NCBI RefSeq assembly: GCF_023715615.1
Contig: NZ_JAMBOM010000003.1
Coordinates: 1 to 64,000, forward strand
DNA: 64,000 bases
Source: Sporosarcina aquimarina
Lineage (GTDB): Bacteria > Bacillota > Bacilli > Bacillales_A > Planococcaceae
Direction: 5' to 3'
How positions within the stretch are numbered: position 1 is the stretch's first letter; each line of letters starts with the position of its first letter. The position numbers and the translations under genes were made by a program. Shown here piece by piece: positions 7,820 through 15,443 of this stretch. Under the pieces are notes generated by a model that saw nothing but the letters and a program-made list of their open reading frames with translations, ran no database searches and was not told where the DNA came from.

Positions 7820-9554
7820 GGTGGATCACCTCTTCTTTTGGAATTGCAAATCTCACGACCGTCCCTTCCCCGTTTGTTGTTGTAAATTGAAGACCTGCTT
7901 GATCGCCAAACGTCATCATCAACCTACGATGTACATTATATAGTCCCCTCCCAGTACCTGACTCCGACTCAACTGGGTGTTCCCCCAAAGTCTCCAGCCG
8001 TTCTGTTGTAATCCCCTTTCCATTATCTGATACTGTAATTTCTGTTTCTCCATCTCGTGCAGCAATCATCACTTTCACAACACTACCTCGCGCCATATCT
8101 GCGATTCCATGTTTAACAGCATTCTCGACAATTGGCTGAAGTGTAAGTGGTGGTATAAGCTGCGAAAGGACAGAAGGATCGACATCAAAGTCAATCGTAA
8201 GTTTGTCGACAAAGCGTGCTTCTTCGATTTGTAGATAGGCCCGCACGTGAGCCAATTCTTGTTCAAGCGTCACCCGTGCGGCAGTTGTTCCTTCAACGTT
8301 TTGTCGCAGGAATTTTGATAAGGAAGTCAACAATTGACGTGCCTGATCGGGATCCGTTCGTATAAGAGAAATAATGACGTTCAGTGAATTGAAGAAGAAG
8401 TGTGGACTAATCTGTGCTTGTAATGCTTTGATCTCTGCATCTTTCGCAAGCTCATGCGCCTGGTCCGCAGCAGCAATTTCCAACTGATCACTAAGTAACG
8501 AACTAAGTCCATCAATCAATTCAATTGTGACATCTGTAATGGCTTTTTCAGATGGATAATATAATTTGAGCGTGCCAACCACTTGGTCCCTTTGTTTCAA
8601 TGGTGCAATTACGGCTGCTCCAAGTGGGCAATCCGTGTGAATACAGTGAATGACTTGGTCATTGGCAACCACACGATTTCCATGCTGAAGCACTTCTTTC
8701 GTTATGTGTGTTTGAATTGGACTGTACGAACGGTGATGATCACTCGCTACTCCAACATGTGCTAGAATTTCTTTCCGATTCGTCATTGCTACAGCACTCG
8801 GTGAGAGCTCGTTGAAAAGAATCTGGCACACTTCGTTGCACGTTTCAGGTATCATGCCTTTTCTTAAGTGTGCGAGAGTTTGGTTGGCAATTCGTAACGT
8901 TTTTTGCGCTTGAAGTGCAGTTGCTCTGTCCTGTTCACTCATCACGTTATACACAATAAGAAGGAATATAGCCGTTCCAACTCCATTTGCGATAATCATT
9001 GGAAGACCGATTGCTTGAACGAGCGCCCATGCTTCAGTAAATGGCTTCGAGAGGACGAGAATCAGTGCCATTTGAATGGACTCAGCGAGCGCACCGATTG
9101 CAAATGCCGCGAGCGGCTTGACTGTTTTCCCTTTTTTATAGAAGTAGCTAGCTAGAATCCCTGACAAAATTGTCGACAGTCCACATGAAAACGCAGTAAA
9201 TCCGCCTAACGTCATTCGATGAATTCCAGCGATGAGACCTGCACCAACACCAAATCGATAACCCCCAAGTAATCCGGCGACAACAATCCCGATGACACGG
9301 GAATTGGCAATCGCTTCGTCTCCTGCTAGATTCATCGTCACGCTATTGAAATGGAACGTTTCCGTGTTAAAGGCAACGCCTAAATACGTTCCGATAATAC
9401 CGAAAAAACCAAAAAACACAATGGCACTCACAGTTTGTCGACGATCGAGTGTGTCTTGGTGCACAAGCTGTTTGAAGAAACGAAACCTAGTCAAGATGAA
9501 CGCAACCGCAACAATCGTCCCCACTCGTTCCAACATGATAATTAGTAAATCCAT
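7809..9554 (-). CDS. LytS/BtsS-type sensor histidine kinase
   Basis: A 581-residue membrane kinase. The N-terminal half has about six hydrophobic segments of the 5TM-LYT sensor type (RVIGIVVAGLLGGYRFGVGAGLIAG). A GAF-like domain with several cysteines follows (about 230-350). Then comes a LytS-type kinase core with the phospho-acceptor His in ISPHFFFNSLN and an ATPase domain with PIVENAVKHG, DNGKGI and GTGRGLYNVHRRL. The frame opens six codons earlier with TTG, but the ATG at 9554 has the ribosome binding site GAGAGGTG in front, so I chose it. It forms an operon with the regulator gene and probably senses extracellular pyruvate or a related signal. Confidence 0.88.
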   Translation of the reverse strand: MDLLIIMLERVGTIVAVAFILTRFRFFKQLVHQDTLDRRQTVSAIVFFGFFGIIGTYLGVAFNTETFHFNSVTMNLAGDEAIANSRVIGIVVAGLLGGYRFGVGAGLIAGIHRMTLGGFTAFSCGLSTILSGILASYFYKKGKTVKPLAAFAIGALAESIQMALILVLSKPFTEAWALVQAIGLPMIIANGVGTAIFLLIVYNVMSEQDRATALQAQKTLRIANQTLAHLRKGMIPETCNEVCQILFNELSPSAVAMTNRKEILAHVGVASDHHRSYSPIQTHITKEVLQHGNRVVANDQVIHCIHTDCPLGAAVIAPLKQRDQVVGTLKLYYPSEKAITDVTIELIDGLSSLLSDQLEIAAADQAHELAKDAEIKALQAQISPHFFFNSLNVIISLIRTDPDQARQLLTSLSKFLRQNVEGTTAARVTLEQELAHVRAYLQIEEARFVDKLTIDFDVDPSVLSQLIPPLTLQPIVENAVKHGIADMARGSVVKVMIAARDGETEITVSDNGKGITTERLETLGEHPVESESGTGRGLYNVHRRLMMTFGDQAGLQFTTTNGEGTVVRFAIPKEEVIHHVI

Positions 9555-9610
9555 TTTGCCCGCACCTCTCAATCCTCTGTCTGTTCAAGTATACTGTATT
9601 TTCCGTCAAC

Positions 9611-9646
9611 TCAAAAGAAGAGAATGCACAAAAGCACTCTCCTCAT
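9611..9646 (-). terminator. Terminator after nitronate monooxygenase gene
   Basis: On the minus strand GAGGAGAGTGC pairs with GCATTCTCTTC (one G-U pair) around TTTTGT, followed by TTTTGAG, immediately after the stop codon. Confidence 0.75.
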
Positions 9647-10663
9647 TTACTCTTTAGATAGGATCTTGGCTATAGTACTCTCAACAGTGCCTGGTTGTGT
9701 GTTTTCAACAGATGATCCCGCCCACAACGACAGATACTCTGCATTGTTTTGCAATGCCGCTTCTTTTCTAATATGTTTCGTCAAATCATTTTGGTAGGGA
9801 TAGGGTGCAATCGGAGATTCGTTCATCTGTTCAATGAATCGATTTCGGATGCCACGAGCCGGTCTTCCGGAAAACACATCTGTGATCACTGTACTATCAG
9901 AAGTAGCATTCAAAACAGCATGTTTATAGGCAATTGATGCTCCGCTTTCCTCTGTTGCTAAAAGTACAGTCCCAATTTGAACAGCGAAAGCACCCTTTTT
10001 CAGCAGTTCGTTCATCCGCTCATTCGTTGCAATGCCACCAGCAACGATGATTGGAATTTGAATGACCTCGCGAACTTCCTCAAGTAAGGTATCCAGTGAA
10101 ATTAGTGGACCTCCTGGGTGAAATGATCCTCTATGCCCCCCGGCTTCTGACCCTTGAATGACAACCATATCTAGTCCCGCTTGCTGCACTGCCATCGCTT
10201 CGTCTACAGTAGTTGCGGTCCCAATCAAAATTATTCCTGCATCGTGAAGTCTTTCAACAGATTCTGCATCTGGAATTCCAAACGTAAACGAACAAGCGGC
10301 TGGCTTTTCCTCTATCACTACGTCGATCTGTCCGTGAAAATCTGGTTCAGAAAGTGGTGCTTTCCAAAACGGCATGCCAAGTTGTTCTCCGATTGGTTGT
10401 AGTGCTAAATACGCTAAACGTAATTGCTCTTGGTCAAACGGTGTTTTGTCTGGCACAAATAGATTTACAGAAAAAGGCCCATTTGTTAGTGCTTTCACTT
10501 CTTGAATTACGCTGCGTGTATCGGATGCAGATAAATAACCAGCTCCAATTGAGCCTAATATATTCGCTTTTGTACACGCTACAACGAATTCAGGTGTCGT
10601 GATTCCTGCCATTGGTGCTTGAATAATTGGATGTTGAATACCTAGAGTTTGTTCGAACCCCAT
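9647..10663 (-). CDS. Nitronate monooxygenase family flavoprotein
   Basis: A 338-residue TIM-barrel FMN enzyme of the nitronate monooxygenase (2-nitropropane dioxygenase) family, which oxidises alkyl nitronates such as propionate 3-nitronate. Visible are the N-terminal HPIIQAPMAGITTPE, the flavin-binding VIQGSEAGGHRG (catalytic His in the GGH motif), IPIIVAGGIAT and GAFAVQIGTVLLAT. The frame extends six codons upstream to a GTG, but that stretch contains the ribosome binding site AGGAGGG, so translation starts at ATG 10663. It precedes its own terminator, with ywbE 31 bp upstream in the same direction. Some FMN-dependent enoyl reductases (FabK-type) look alike. Confidence 0.88.
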   Translation of the reverse strand: MGFEQTLGIQHPIIQAPMAGITTPEFVVACTKANILGSIGAGYLSASDTRSVIQEVKALTNGPFSVNLFVPDKTPFDQEQLRLAYLALQPIGEQLGMPFWKAPLSEPDFHGQIDVVIEEKPAACSFTFGIPDAESVERLHDAGIILIGTATTVDEAMAVQQAGLDMVVIQGSEAGGHRGSFHPGGPLISLDTLLEEVREVIQIPIIVAGGIATNERMNELLKKGAFAVQIGTVLLATEESGASIAYKHAVLNATSDSTVITDVFSGRPARGIRNRFIEQMNESPIAPYPYQNDLTKHIRKEAALQNNAEYLSLWAGSSVENTQPGTVESTIAKILSKE

Positions 10664-10694
10664 GATTTCCCTCCTATTCACATTAGTAGTTTTT

Positions 10695-10892
10695 TTATTC
10701 CCCTAAAATGTCGCACACTCTACCGACTTGTCCATCCTCAAGACGAACTTTGATGCCGTGGGGATGATGGGCTGAATTTGTCAGCAAATCTTTGACAATC
10801 CCCTCTGTCTTCACACCGCTCCGCTGATCTTTCTTCAAGATGACTGCTACTTTCAGTCCTGGATGAATATCACTTCTGTTTTTACCGTCCAT
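10695..10892 (-). CDS. ywbE: YwbE family protein
   Basis: A 65-residue protein matching the YwbE family: IHPGLKVAVILKKDQRSG near the start, then TEGIVKDLLTNSAHHPHGIKVRLEDGQVGRV. The family has a small beta-barrel-like pattern and no assigned biochemical role. Start ATG at 10892 follows AAAAAGGAGTGGG. It probably shares a transcript with the nitronate monooxygenase gene 31 bp downstream. No special regulation is visible. Confidence 0.88.
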   Translation of the reverse strand: MDGKNRSDIHPGLKVAVILKKDQRSGVKTEGIVKDLLTNSAHHPHGIKVRLEDGQVGRVCDILGE

Positions 10893-10972
10893 AGTTACCC
10901 ACTCCTTTTTCTATTAGTTTATCACATGAGCGGTTCGGTATTGCCTCGCATGATTCAAAGAAAACATTCTAG

Positions 10973-11017
10973 TTGACGCTTGATAGTTTATCCCCTAAAC
11001 TAGTAATAGTTTAGGGG
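10973..11017 (+). promoter_or_regulatory. Promoter and palindromic operator of the MarR-MMPL operon
   Basis: A -35 TTGACG (10973-10978) and a -10 TAAACT (10996-11001) are 17 bp apart. Two overlapping dyads cover the -10 and start region: TAGTTTA-TCCCC-TAAACTA (10984-11002) and CCCCTAAAC-8 bp-GTTTAGGGG (10992-11017). The second reaches the ribosome binding site. This is the expected layout for autorepression by the MarR-family protein encoded directly downstream. Confidence 0.75.
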
Positions 11018-11028
11018 GTGAACTTATT

Positions 11029-11478
11029 TTGAAAGAAACATTACTTGAGGCGATTGAACTATTCGAAGAAATAATGATTTATGGAACTGAACATTTTTTA
11101 AAATCGGTACAATCTCCGATTCGAAAAGAATATTCTCCAGAGCAGATTCAAACGTTAAAACTGTTGTCTGCTTATGGTTCGTTATCCAACGGAAAACTCG
11201 CGGAGCTTCAGGGTGTCCATAAAAGTGCAATTACGGCACGGATAAAGAAGCTTGAGGAAAAGGGGTTGGTCCAGACAGCACGCGTGCCTCATGACCAACG
11301 AACCAAAATAGTTCGTCTGACAGAACTCGGTCAGGAAATACTCTTTGCCTCTAATGCGGCGATTAACGAATCCATTTCCCGGTTGTTTGAAAACGAAATT
11401 TCTGAAGAAGAATTGATTCATTTCGTGAAAACATTTCGAAAACTAAAGGACATTTTGCAAATGAAGGAGCTTAACTGA
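11029..11478 (+). CDS. MarR-family transcriptional regulator
   Basis: A 149-residue winged-helix regulator. The recognition region LAELQGVHKSAITARIKKLEEKGLVQTAR (about 64-92) and the wing DQRTKIVRLTELGQEI show the MarR fold. The start is TTG at 11029, preceded by AGGGGGTG. Its stop codon shares a base with the ATG of the MMPL transporter (TGATG), so the two genes are translationally coupled. The overlapping palindromes at the promoter suggest that it represses its own operon and is released by a substrate of the pump; the ligand is unknown. Confidence 0.9.
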   Translation: MKETLLEAIELFEEIMIYGTEHFLKSVQSPIRKEYSPEQIQTLKLLSAYGSLSNGKLAELQGVHKSAITARIKKLEEKGLVQTARVPHDQRTKIVRLTELGQEILFASNAAINESISRLFENEISEEELIHFVKTFRKLKDILQMKELN

Positions 11479-14132
11479 TGAAGACAATTTTGAAATTCAG
11501 ATGGCCGATTTTCATCGTCCTGCTAGGTCTTGCAGTCGGACTGCTGTTCGTTGCACCAGACCTTGCAAAACAAGCTGAAGAAGCAGGCTCATTCCAGTTA
11601 GCGGAAGATGCTGATTCACAAAAAGCGGCGGACATCTTGGAAAAAGCAGGCGCTTCAGAAGATACTCTTTCACTCGTCTATGACTTTGACAAAGCCGTCT
11701 CTGATGAAGACAAAAAAGAGGTTCAAAACACCGCTAAAGATATTGAAAATGTAGGAAAACCCGTGACCGCTGTCATGGATCCATTTGAAAGCGAAGAGGT
11801 TGAGAACCAACTCGTCTCTGAAGACAAAAAGACGGTACTCGTTCCGATTACGGTAGATGGTTCTGAAGAAGAAATCATCGATCTAAGCGAAAAAATCCGC
11901 TCTGAAATCTTGCCGAAAGACACAACCGTCTATTTAACTGGCGAAGCAATCATTAACAATGACGTAAACGAAAGTGCGCAAGAAGGATTGAAGAAAACGG
12001 AGGTCATTACCGTTGTCCTCATCTTTGCTTTGCTACTTATCGTGTTCCGATCGATCGTGACTCCAATCGTTCCATTGATCGCCGTCGGGATTACGTATTT
12101 ACTCAGCCAATCTCTCGTTGCGTTCTTCGTTGACTGGTTCGGATTCCCGGTCTCCAACTATACGCAGATCTTCCTCGTCGCGATTCTATTCGGACTCGGT
12201 ACCGACTACTGTATCCTTCTCTTGAGCCGATACAAAGAAGAATTGATCGAAGGGCATGAAATCCAGGAAGCAATTGTGAATACGTACAAAACTGCTGGCC
12301 GTACATTGATTATCAGTTCACTCGCTGTATTCATCGGGTTTGCGGCAATTGGATTCGCAGATTTCCCAATCTTTAAATCCGCAGTTGCGGTAGCAGTCGG
12401 AATTGCTGTTTTGATTCTCGTGCTATTCACAGTCGTGCCGTTGTTCATGATGTTGCTGAAAGACAAATTGTTCTGGCCAGCAAAGCAAGCGACTACTCAC
12501 AATGACAGTAAACTGTGGATACGTTTCAGCAAACTGTCCGTTTCACGTCCGTTGCTTTCAATGGCAATTGTTGCCGTTATTACAGTGCCATTATTGCTGA
12601 CATACGACAACGACCTTTCCTTTAATACTGTAGATGAAATCGATCAGTCGAAAGAGTCCGTGAAAGGGCTGAATCTGATCTCTGCAGGGTTCGGTAAAGG
12701 GGATTCTCTTCCAGTCCAGGTCATCTTAAAAGACGACAATTCGATTGTCGATGAAAAAGATGTCCCTTACTTAGAGACAATTAGCCGTAACCTAGAGAAA
12801 GTGGAGGGCGTGAAATCCGTACGTACGATTACCCGTCCAACGGGTGAACAGATCGACGATTTAAATGTTGACAAACAATTAGGGTTCATCTCCGATGGTT
12901 TAAAAGAAGCAAATGACGGCATTAAAAGCGTCCAAGACGGACTCGGGCAAGTCGAGGGCGGACTGAACGATGCCGCAAGCCAGTTGCCGTCTGGTTCTGA
13001 AGCATCATCAGGTGGTGCTGGATTGCGACAAGCCGCTCAAGGTATCGGCCAGATTAATGACCAACTCGGCCAAATCGCAGGCGGACTGTCTCAAGGAATG
13101 CCTGCCGCACAAGCAGCTGGCGGATTAAACGCCCTCAATAAGGAACTAGGAAAAATCTCATCCAGCCTGAATGGCGCTGCGGGACAGATTGAAGGATCCG
13201 GCTCCCAGGTCGGTCAGCTCAGCGGTGGGCTCGGTCAACTTGCCAAAGGCGTCACCGATTCTAAGAATGGTTTGACTGAAATTAGTAAAGGGCTGACAGA
13301 AGTAACAGATATGCTGAAGGATATGAGTGAAACGCCAAGTATCCGCGATACAGGAATCTACATTCCCGCAGGTACGCTCGGCGAAAAAGAGTTCCAACCA
13401 GTCATCGATCGTTATACATTTGGCGACGAAACCGGAATTCTTATGGAAGTGATATTGAAAGATGATCCCTATGCCCGTGAATCGATTGCAACAGTGCATG
13501 CGATTAAGGACAGCGTAAGGACTTCTGTCATCGGTACTCCATTTGAAGATACGGAGGTTGCATTCGCAGGTATTTCCAGCATGAACTCCGATCTAGATGA
13601 TATTTCATCGAAAGACTTTACCAGGACCGTGGTCATTATGTTGGTTGGACTGTTCGTCGTATTGACGATTCTATTCCGATCAGCCATTATGCCAATGTAT
13701 ATGATTGGTTCGTTGCTACTCACTTACTACACGGCCATTTCCGTGACGGAACTGATTTTCGTGAATGGGCTTGGTTATGACGGCATCAGCTGGGCAGTTC
13801 CATTCTTTGGGTTCATCATGCTGATCGCACTCGGGGTCGACTATTCAATCTTCCTGCTCGACCGCTTGCGTGAAGAGAGCATCAAAGGAAGTACGATTGC
13901 CGATGCATTGAAGATTTCCATGGCGAAGATGGGCACGGTCATCATCACCGCCGCCGTCATCCTCGCCGGCACATTCGGCGCGATGATGCCTTCTGGAGTA
14001 TTAAGCCTTGTACAAATTGCAACCATCGTCATTACAGGTCTCTTGCTGTATGGCCTCATCATCCTGCCGCTCCTGATTCCGGCGATCACCGTATCGTTTG
14101 GCCGAGGTGTTTGGTGGCCATTCCGCGGGTGA
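11478..14132 (+). CDS. MMPL-family RND-type efflux transporter
   Basis: An 884-residue membrane protein with two homologous MMPL units. Each has a first helix, a large external loop and a bundle of about five helices (about 165-335 and 690-880). Motifs include GLGTDYCILLLSRYKEE (about 238-256) and its second-half equivalent ALGVDYSIFLLDRLREES, which carry the proton-relay Asp-Tyr pair. The second external loop (about 480-640) has an unusual Gly/Gln/Leu-rich pseudo-repeat predicted to be a long coiled or helical bundle (GLGQVEGGLNDAASQL, GLSQG, GLGQLAKG). Members export lipids, siderophores or drugs. Start ATG overlaps the marR stop. Confidence 0.92.
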   Translation: MKTILKFRWPIFIVLLGLAVGLLFVAPDLAKQAEEAGSFQLAEDADSQKAADILEKAGASEDTLSLVYDFDKAVSDEDKKEVQNTAKDIENVGKPVTAVMDPFESEEVENQLVSEDKKTVLVPITVDGSEEEIIDLSEKIRSEILPKDTTVYLTGEAIINNDVNESAQEGLKKTEVITVVLIFALLLIVFRSIVTPIVPLIAVGITYLLSQSLVAFFVDWFGFPVSNYTQIFLVAILFGLGTDYCILLLSRYKEELIEGHEIQEAIVNTYKTAGRTLIISSLAVFIGFAAIGFADFPIFKSAVAVAVGIAVLILVLFTVVPLFMMLLKDKLFWPAKQATTHNDSKLWIRFSKLSVSRPLLSMAIVAVITVPLLLTYDNDLSFNTVDEIDQSKESVKGLNLISAGFGKGDSLPVQVILKDDNSIVDEKDVPYLETISRNLEKVEGVKSVRTITRPTGEQIDDLNVDKQLGFISDGLKEANDGIKSVQDGLGQVEGGLNDAASQLPSGSEASSGGAGLRQAAQGIGQINDQLGQIAGGLSQGMPAAQAAGGLNALNKELGKISSSLNGAAGQIEGSGSQVGQLSGGLGQLAKGVTDSKNGLTEISKGLTEVTDMLKDMSETPSIRDTGIYIPAGTLGEKEFQPVIDRYTFGDETGILMEVILKDDPYARESIATVHAIKDSVRTSVIGTPFEDTEVAFAGISSMNSDLDDISSKDFTRTVVIMLVGLFVVLTILFRSAIMPMYMIGSLLLTYYTAISVTELIFVNGLGYDGISWAVPFFGFIMLIALGVDYSIFLLDRLREESIKGSTIADALKISMAKMGTVIITAAVILAGTFGAMMPSGVLSLVQIATIVITGLLLYGLIILPLLIPAITVSFGRGVWWPFRG

Positions 14133-14147
14133 CTGAAATTGAGTATA

Positions 14148-14196
14148 CAAAAAGAATCCATTCTGAACAATTATTGTTCAGAATGGATTCTTTTTG
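14148..14196 (+). terminator. Terminator of the MarR-MMPL operon
   Basis: A perfect 22-bp inverted repeat (14149-14170 with 14174-14195) ends in TTTTTG; its first strand starts with AAAAAG, so it could also work leftward. It marks the left border of the AT-rich island. Confidence 0.92.
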
Positions 14197-14244
14197 TTAA
14201 TTAATATCTGGAGTATGAGACAAAAGCTTATGTTAGCTATGGTG

Positions 14245-14276
14245 CTGTTCCACAATTGCGCCCTATTCTGGAACAG
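14245..14276. repeat. Cassette-boundary hairpin element A
   Basis: A perfect 8-bp stem CTGTTCCA/TGGAACAG encloses a 16-nt core that reads GAATAGGGCGCAATTG on the minus strand. It lies beyond the terminator of the acetyltransferase gene. It is the leftmost of seven related elements between 14.2 and 16.5 kb. Confidence 0.75.
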
Positions 14277-14287
14277 TCTTAAATTTA

Positions 14288-14320
14288 AAAGGGAGAACCA
14301 AAAACAGGCTCCCCTTATTT
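14288..14320 (-). terminator. Terminator of the GNAT gene
   Basis: On the minus strand AAGGGGAGCC pairs with GGTTCTCCCTT around a T-rich loop and is followed by TTAAATTT, directly after the stop codon of the acetyltransferase. Confidence 0.75.
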
Positions 14321-14324
14321 TAAT

Positions 14325-14780
14325 TTATTCGTTTATATATTTGATAACAGCCATTTCTTGTCCAAACCGGTCACCATTATCAATAAATCCCAAACTGGCA
14401 TATAAGTGATGAGCTTCCTGATTTTCCGGATGATAACCAACAACAATCTTTTCTGCATTTGGCAACTTACTCATCTCTGAAATCATTAACTTTGTCGCAG
14501 CTTTCCCTATACCTTTACCTTGATAATTCTCATCGACCATTATTCTGAATACCCAATAGCCATCAAGTTCCTCTTTTTCAGTGTTAAACATAAGAAAACC
14601 CACTACTTTGTTTTCATAATAAATTGCAAAAGGTTTTAATGACGGTTCAAACTTTGATTGGGCAATTGATATAGCATTTGACTCCAAATACTCTGTTTGT
14701 TTCTCTGATAGTTTCAATTCACAACATTCATACCAGTTTCCTTCGTTTAATTCTTCGATTTTCACATTACCTGTAAGCAT
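14325..14780 (-). CDS. GNAT-family N-acetyltransferase
   Basis: A 151-residue acetyltransferase with the acetyl-CoA binding motif YQGKGIGKAATKLM (about 91-104) and the C-terminal strand pair HPENQEAHHLYASLGFIDNGD. The overall layout (KLSEKQTEYLESNA..., FAIYYENKVVGF) resembles the spermine/spermidine acetyltransferase BltD and PaiA-like proteins, so polyamines or related amines are possible substrates; this is not proven. Start ATG at 14780 has AAAGGGG upstream. It is preceded by a short leader peptide, a hairpin and its own extended -10 promoter. The gene plus these signals lies between elements A and B, like a self-contained cassette. Its base composition is more AT-rich than the flanking core genes. 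Confidence 0.88.
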   Translation of the reverse strand: MLTGNVKIEELNEGNWYECCELKLSEKQTEYLESNAISIAQSKFEPSLKPFAIYYENKVVGFLMFNTEKEELDGYWVFRIMVDENYQGKGIGKAATKLMISEMSKLPNAEKIVVGYHPENQEAHHLYASLGFIDNGDRFGQEMAVIKYINE

Positions 14781-14801
14781 AAATTTTCCCCTTTCAAATT
14801 T

Positions 14802-14843
14802 GGGGAAACGCTAAGTAAACTTTGTTAGTTAGGCGTTATCCCC
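14802..14843 (-). promoter_or_regulatory. Leader hairpin upstream of the GNAT gene
   Basis: On the minus strand GGGGATAACGCCTAA pairs with TTAGCGTTTCCCC (one bulge). It starts within the last codons of the leader peptide and ends 21 bases before the acetyltransferase ATG. A ribosome stalled on the leader peptide would open it, so translational or transcriptional attenuation is plausible. Confidence 0.5.
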
Positions 14844-14881
14844 TTTAAGTTCTTCAGTAAAAAAGTTTTTTTGTTTGTCAT
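14825..14881 (-). CDS. 18-residue leader peptide upstream of the GNAT gene
   Basis: ATG at 14881 has a well-placed GGGAGG seven bases upstream and opens an 18-codon frame, MTNKKTFLLKNLKGITPN, ending with TAA. It lies downstream of the extended -10 promoter at 14946 and upstream of a hairpin and the acetyltransferase. Short leader peptides followed by a hairpin are the classical arrangement for antibiotic-inducible resistance genes such as erm, cat and ABC-F genes. Whether this one senses an antibiotic, polyamine or nothing is unknown. The ribosome binding site is the strongest evidence that it is translated. Confidence 0.55.
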   Translation of the reverse strand: MTNKKTFLLKNLKGITPN

Positions 14882-14945
14882 AATGAACGCCTCCCTTAAC
14901 AAGTAATGTCTAAAAATTACAATGTGGAAATCTTTAGACAGTGTA

Positions 14946-14954
14946 ATTATACCA
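14946..14954 (-). promoter_or_regulatory. Extended -10 promoter of the GNAT cassette
   Basis: The minus strand reads TGGTATAAT, a perfect extended -10; no good -35 is evident. It sits four bases from element B, so the cassette carries its own promoter. The region 14781-15156 otherwise holds the leader peptide, its hairpin, elements B, C and D, and a short dyad ACACCT-ATATA-AGGTGT (15044-15060). Confidence 0.65.
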
Positions 14955-14957
14955 TGA

Positions 14958-14991
14958 TTTGTTCCGTAAAATGACCCGATTGCGGAACAAA
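14958..14991. repeat. Cassette-boundary hairpin element B
   Basis: A perfect 9-bp stem TTTGTTCCG/CGGAACAAA encloses a 16-nt core reading CAATCGGGTCATTTTA on the minus strand. It lies immediately upstream of the GNAT promoter. Stem sequence differs from element A while loop length and core are kept. Confidence 0.75.
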
Positions 14992-15062
14992 ATCTATTTG
15001 TTTCATAGTACCATAATAAACCAATTCTGATAAATTTTAAAATACACCTATATAAGGTGTTG

Positions 15063-15094
15063 TTACGACACGTTATGGTCCGGTTGCGTCATAA
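15063..15094. repeat. Cassette-boundary element C (imperfect stem)
   Basis: The core reads CAACCGGACCATAACG on the minus strand (15071-15086). The flanks TTACGACA and CGTCATAA pair at six of eight positions. No gene lies between C and B, so this interval may be an empty or eroded cassette. Confidence 0.6.
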
Positions 15095-15118
15095 AAAATA
15101 CCATCAGTATACGTTCTC

Positions 15119-15150
15119 TTGTTCTACAAACGCGCCCGGTTCTTGCACGC
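15119..15150. repeat. Cassette-boundary element D (degenerate stem)
   Basis: The core reads GAACCGGGCGCGTTTG on the minus strand (15127-15142). Its flanks pair poorly (about half). It lies seven bases beyond the stop codon of the DUF3977-like gene. Confidence 0.6.
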
Positions 15151-15156
15151 TGCAAC

Positions 15157-15393
15157 TTAATTGCTAGTTATACCAAATATTATTTTAATGGCTATCCGTT
15201 TTTTTCTACTCCGTTTGAAACCTTCCTTCGTATCAAGGATGAGAACAGTTTTACCAATCCAAATCCTTATGTAAAAAGATTGATACTTTATAGGTCCTAC
15301 TATTCCTTTTTCTTCGTGTTCAGTACCGTCTGCCAACTCTGTTTCTGTCCTAACAAGCCAAGTATTTCCTATTCCAAATTCAATAAATTTCAA
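15157..15393 (-). CDS. DUF3977-like small protein
   Basis: A 78-residue protein beginning MKFIEFGIGNTWLVRTETEL, followed by an acidic DGTEHEEKGIVGP and a basic C-terminus (KEGFKRSRKKRIAIK). From memory this matches the DUF3977 family of small Bacillales proteins, whose function is unknown. The start is TTG at 15393 with GGAGAGA about eleven bases upstream, a weak site. It is bracketed by elements D (3' side) and E (5' side) and lies in the same direction as its neighbours, but with no clear promoter of its own. Confidence 0.65.
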   Translation of the reverse strand: MKFIEFGIGNTWLVRTETELADGTEHEEKGIVGPIKYQSFYIRIWIGKTVLILDTKEGFKRSRKKRIAIKIIFGITSN

Positions 15394-15411
15394 AGTATCA
15401 TCTCTCTCCGT

Positions 15412-15443
15412 ACCTGCATCAATCTGGCCCGATTCTTTAACAA
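15412..15443. repeat. Cassette-boundary element E (no clear stem)
   Basis: The core reads GAATCGGGCCAGATTG on the minus strand (15420-15435). The flanks do not pair convincingly. Its edge overlaps the stop codon of the ASCH-domain gene (15437-15439). Confidence 0.65.

Noticed and set aside
14825..14840. GTTAGGC text resembling an integron attC core
   Set aside because: It falls in the stop region of the leader peptide and its hairpin, occurs once, and has no matching inverse core at a suitable distance.
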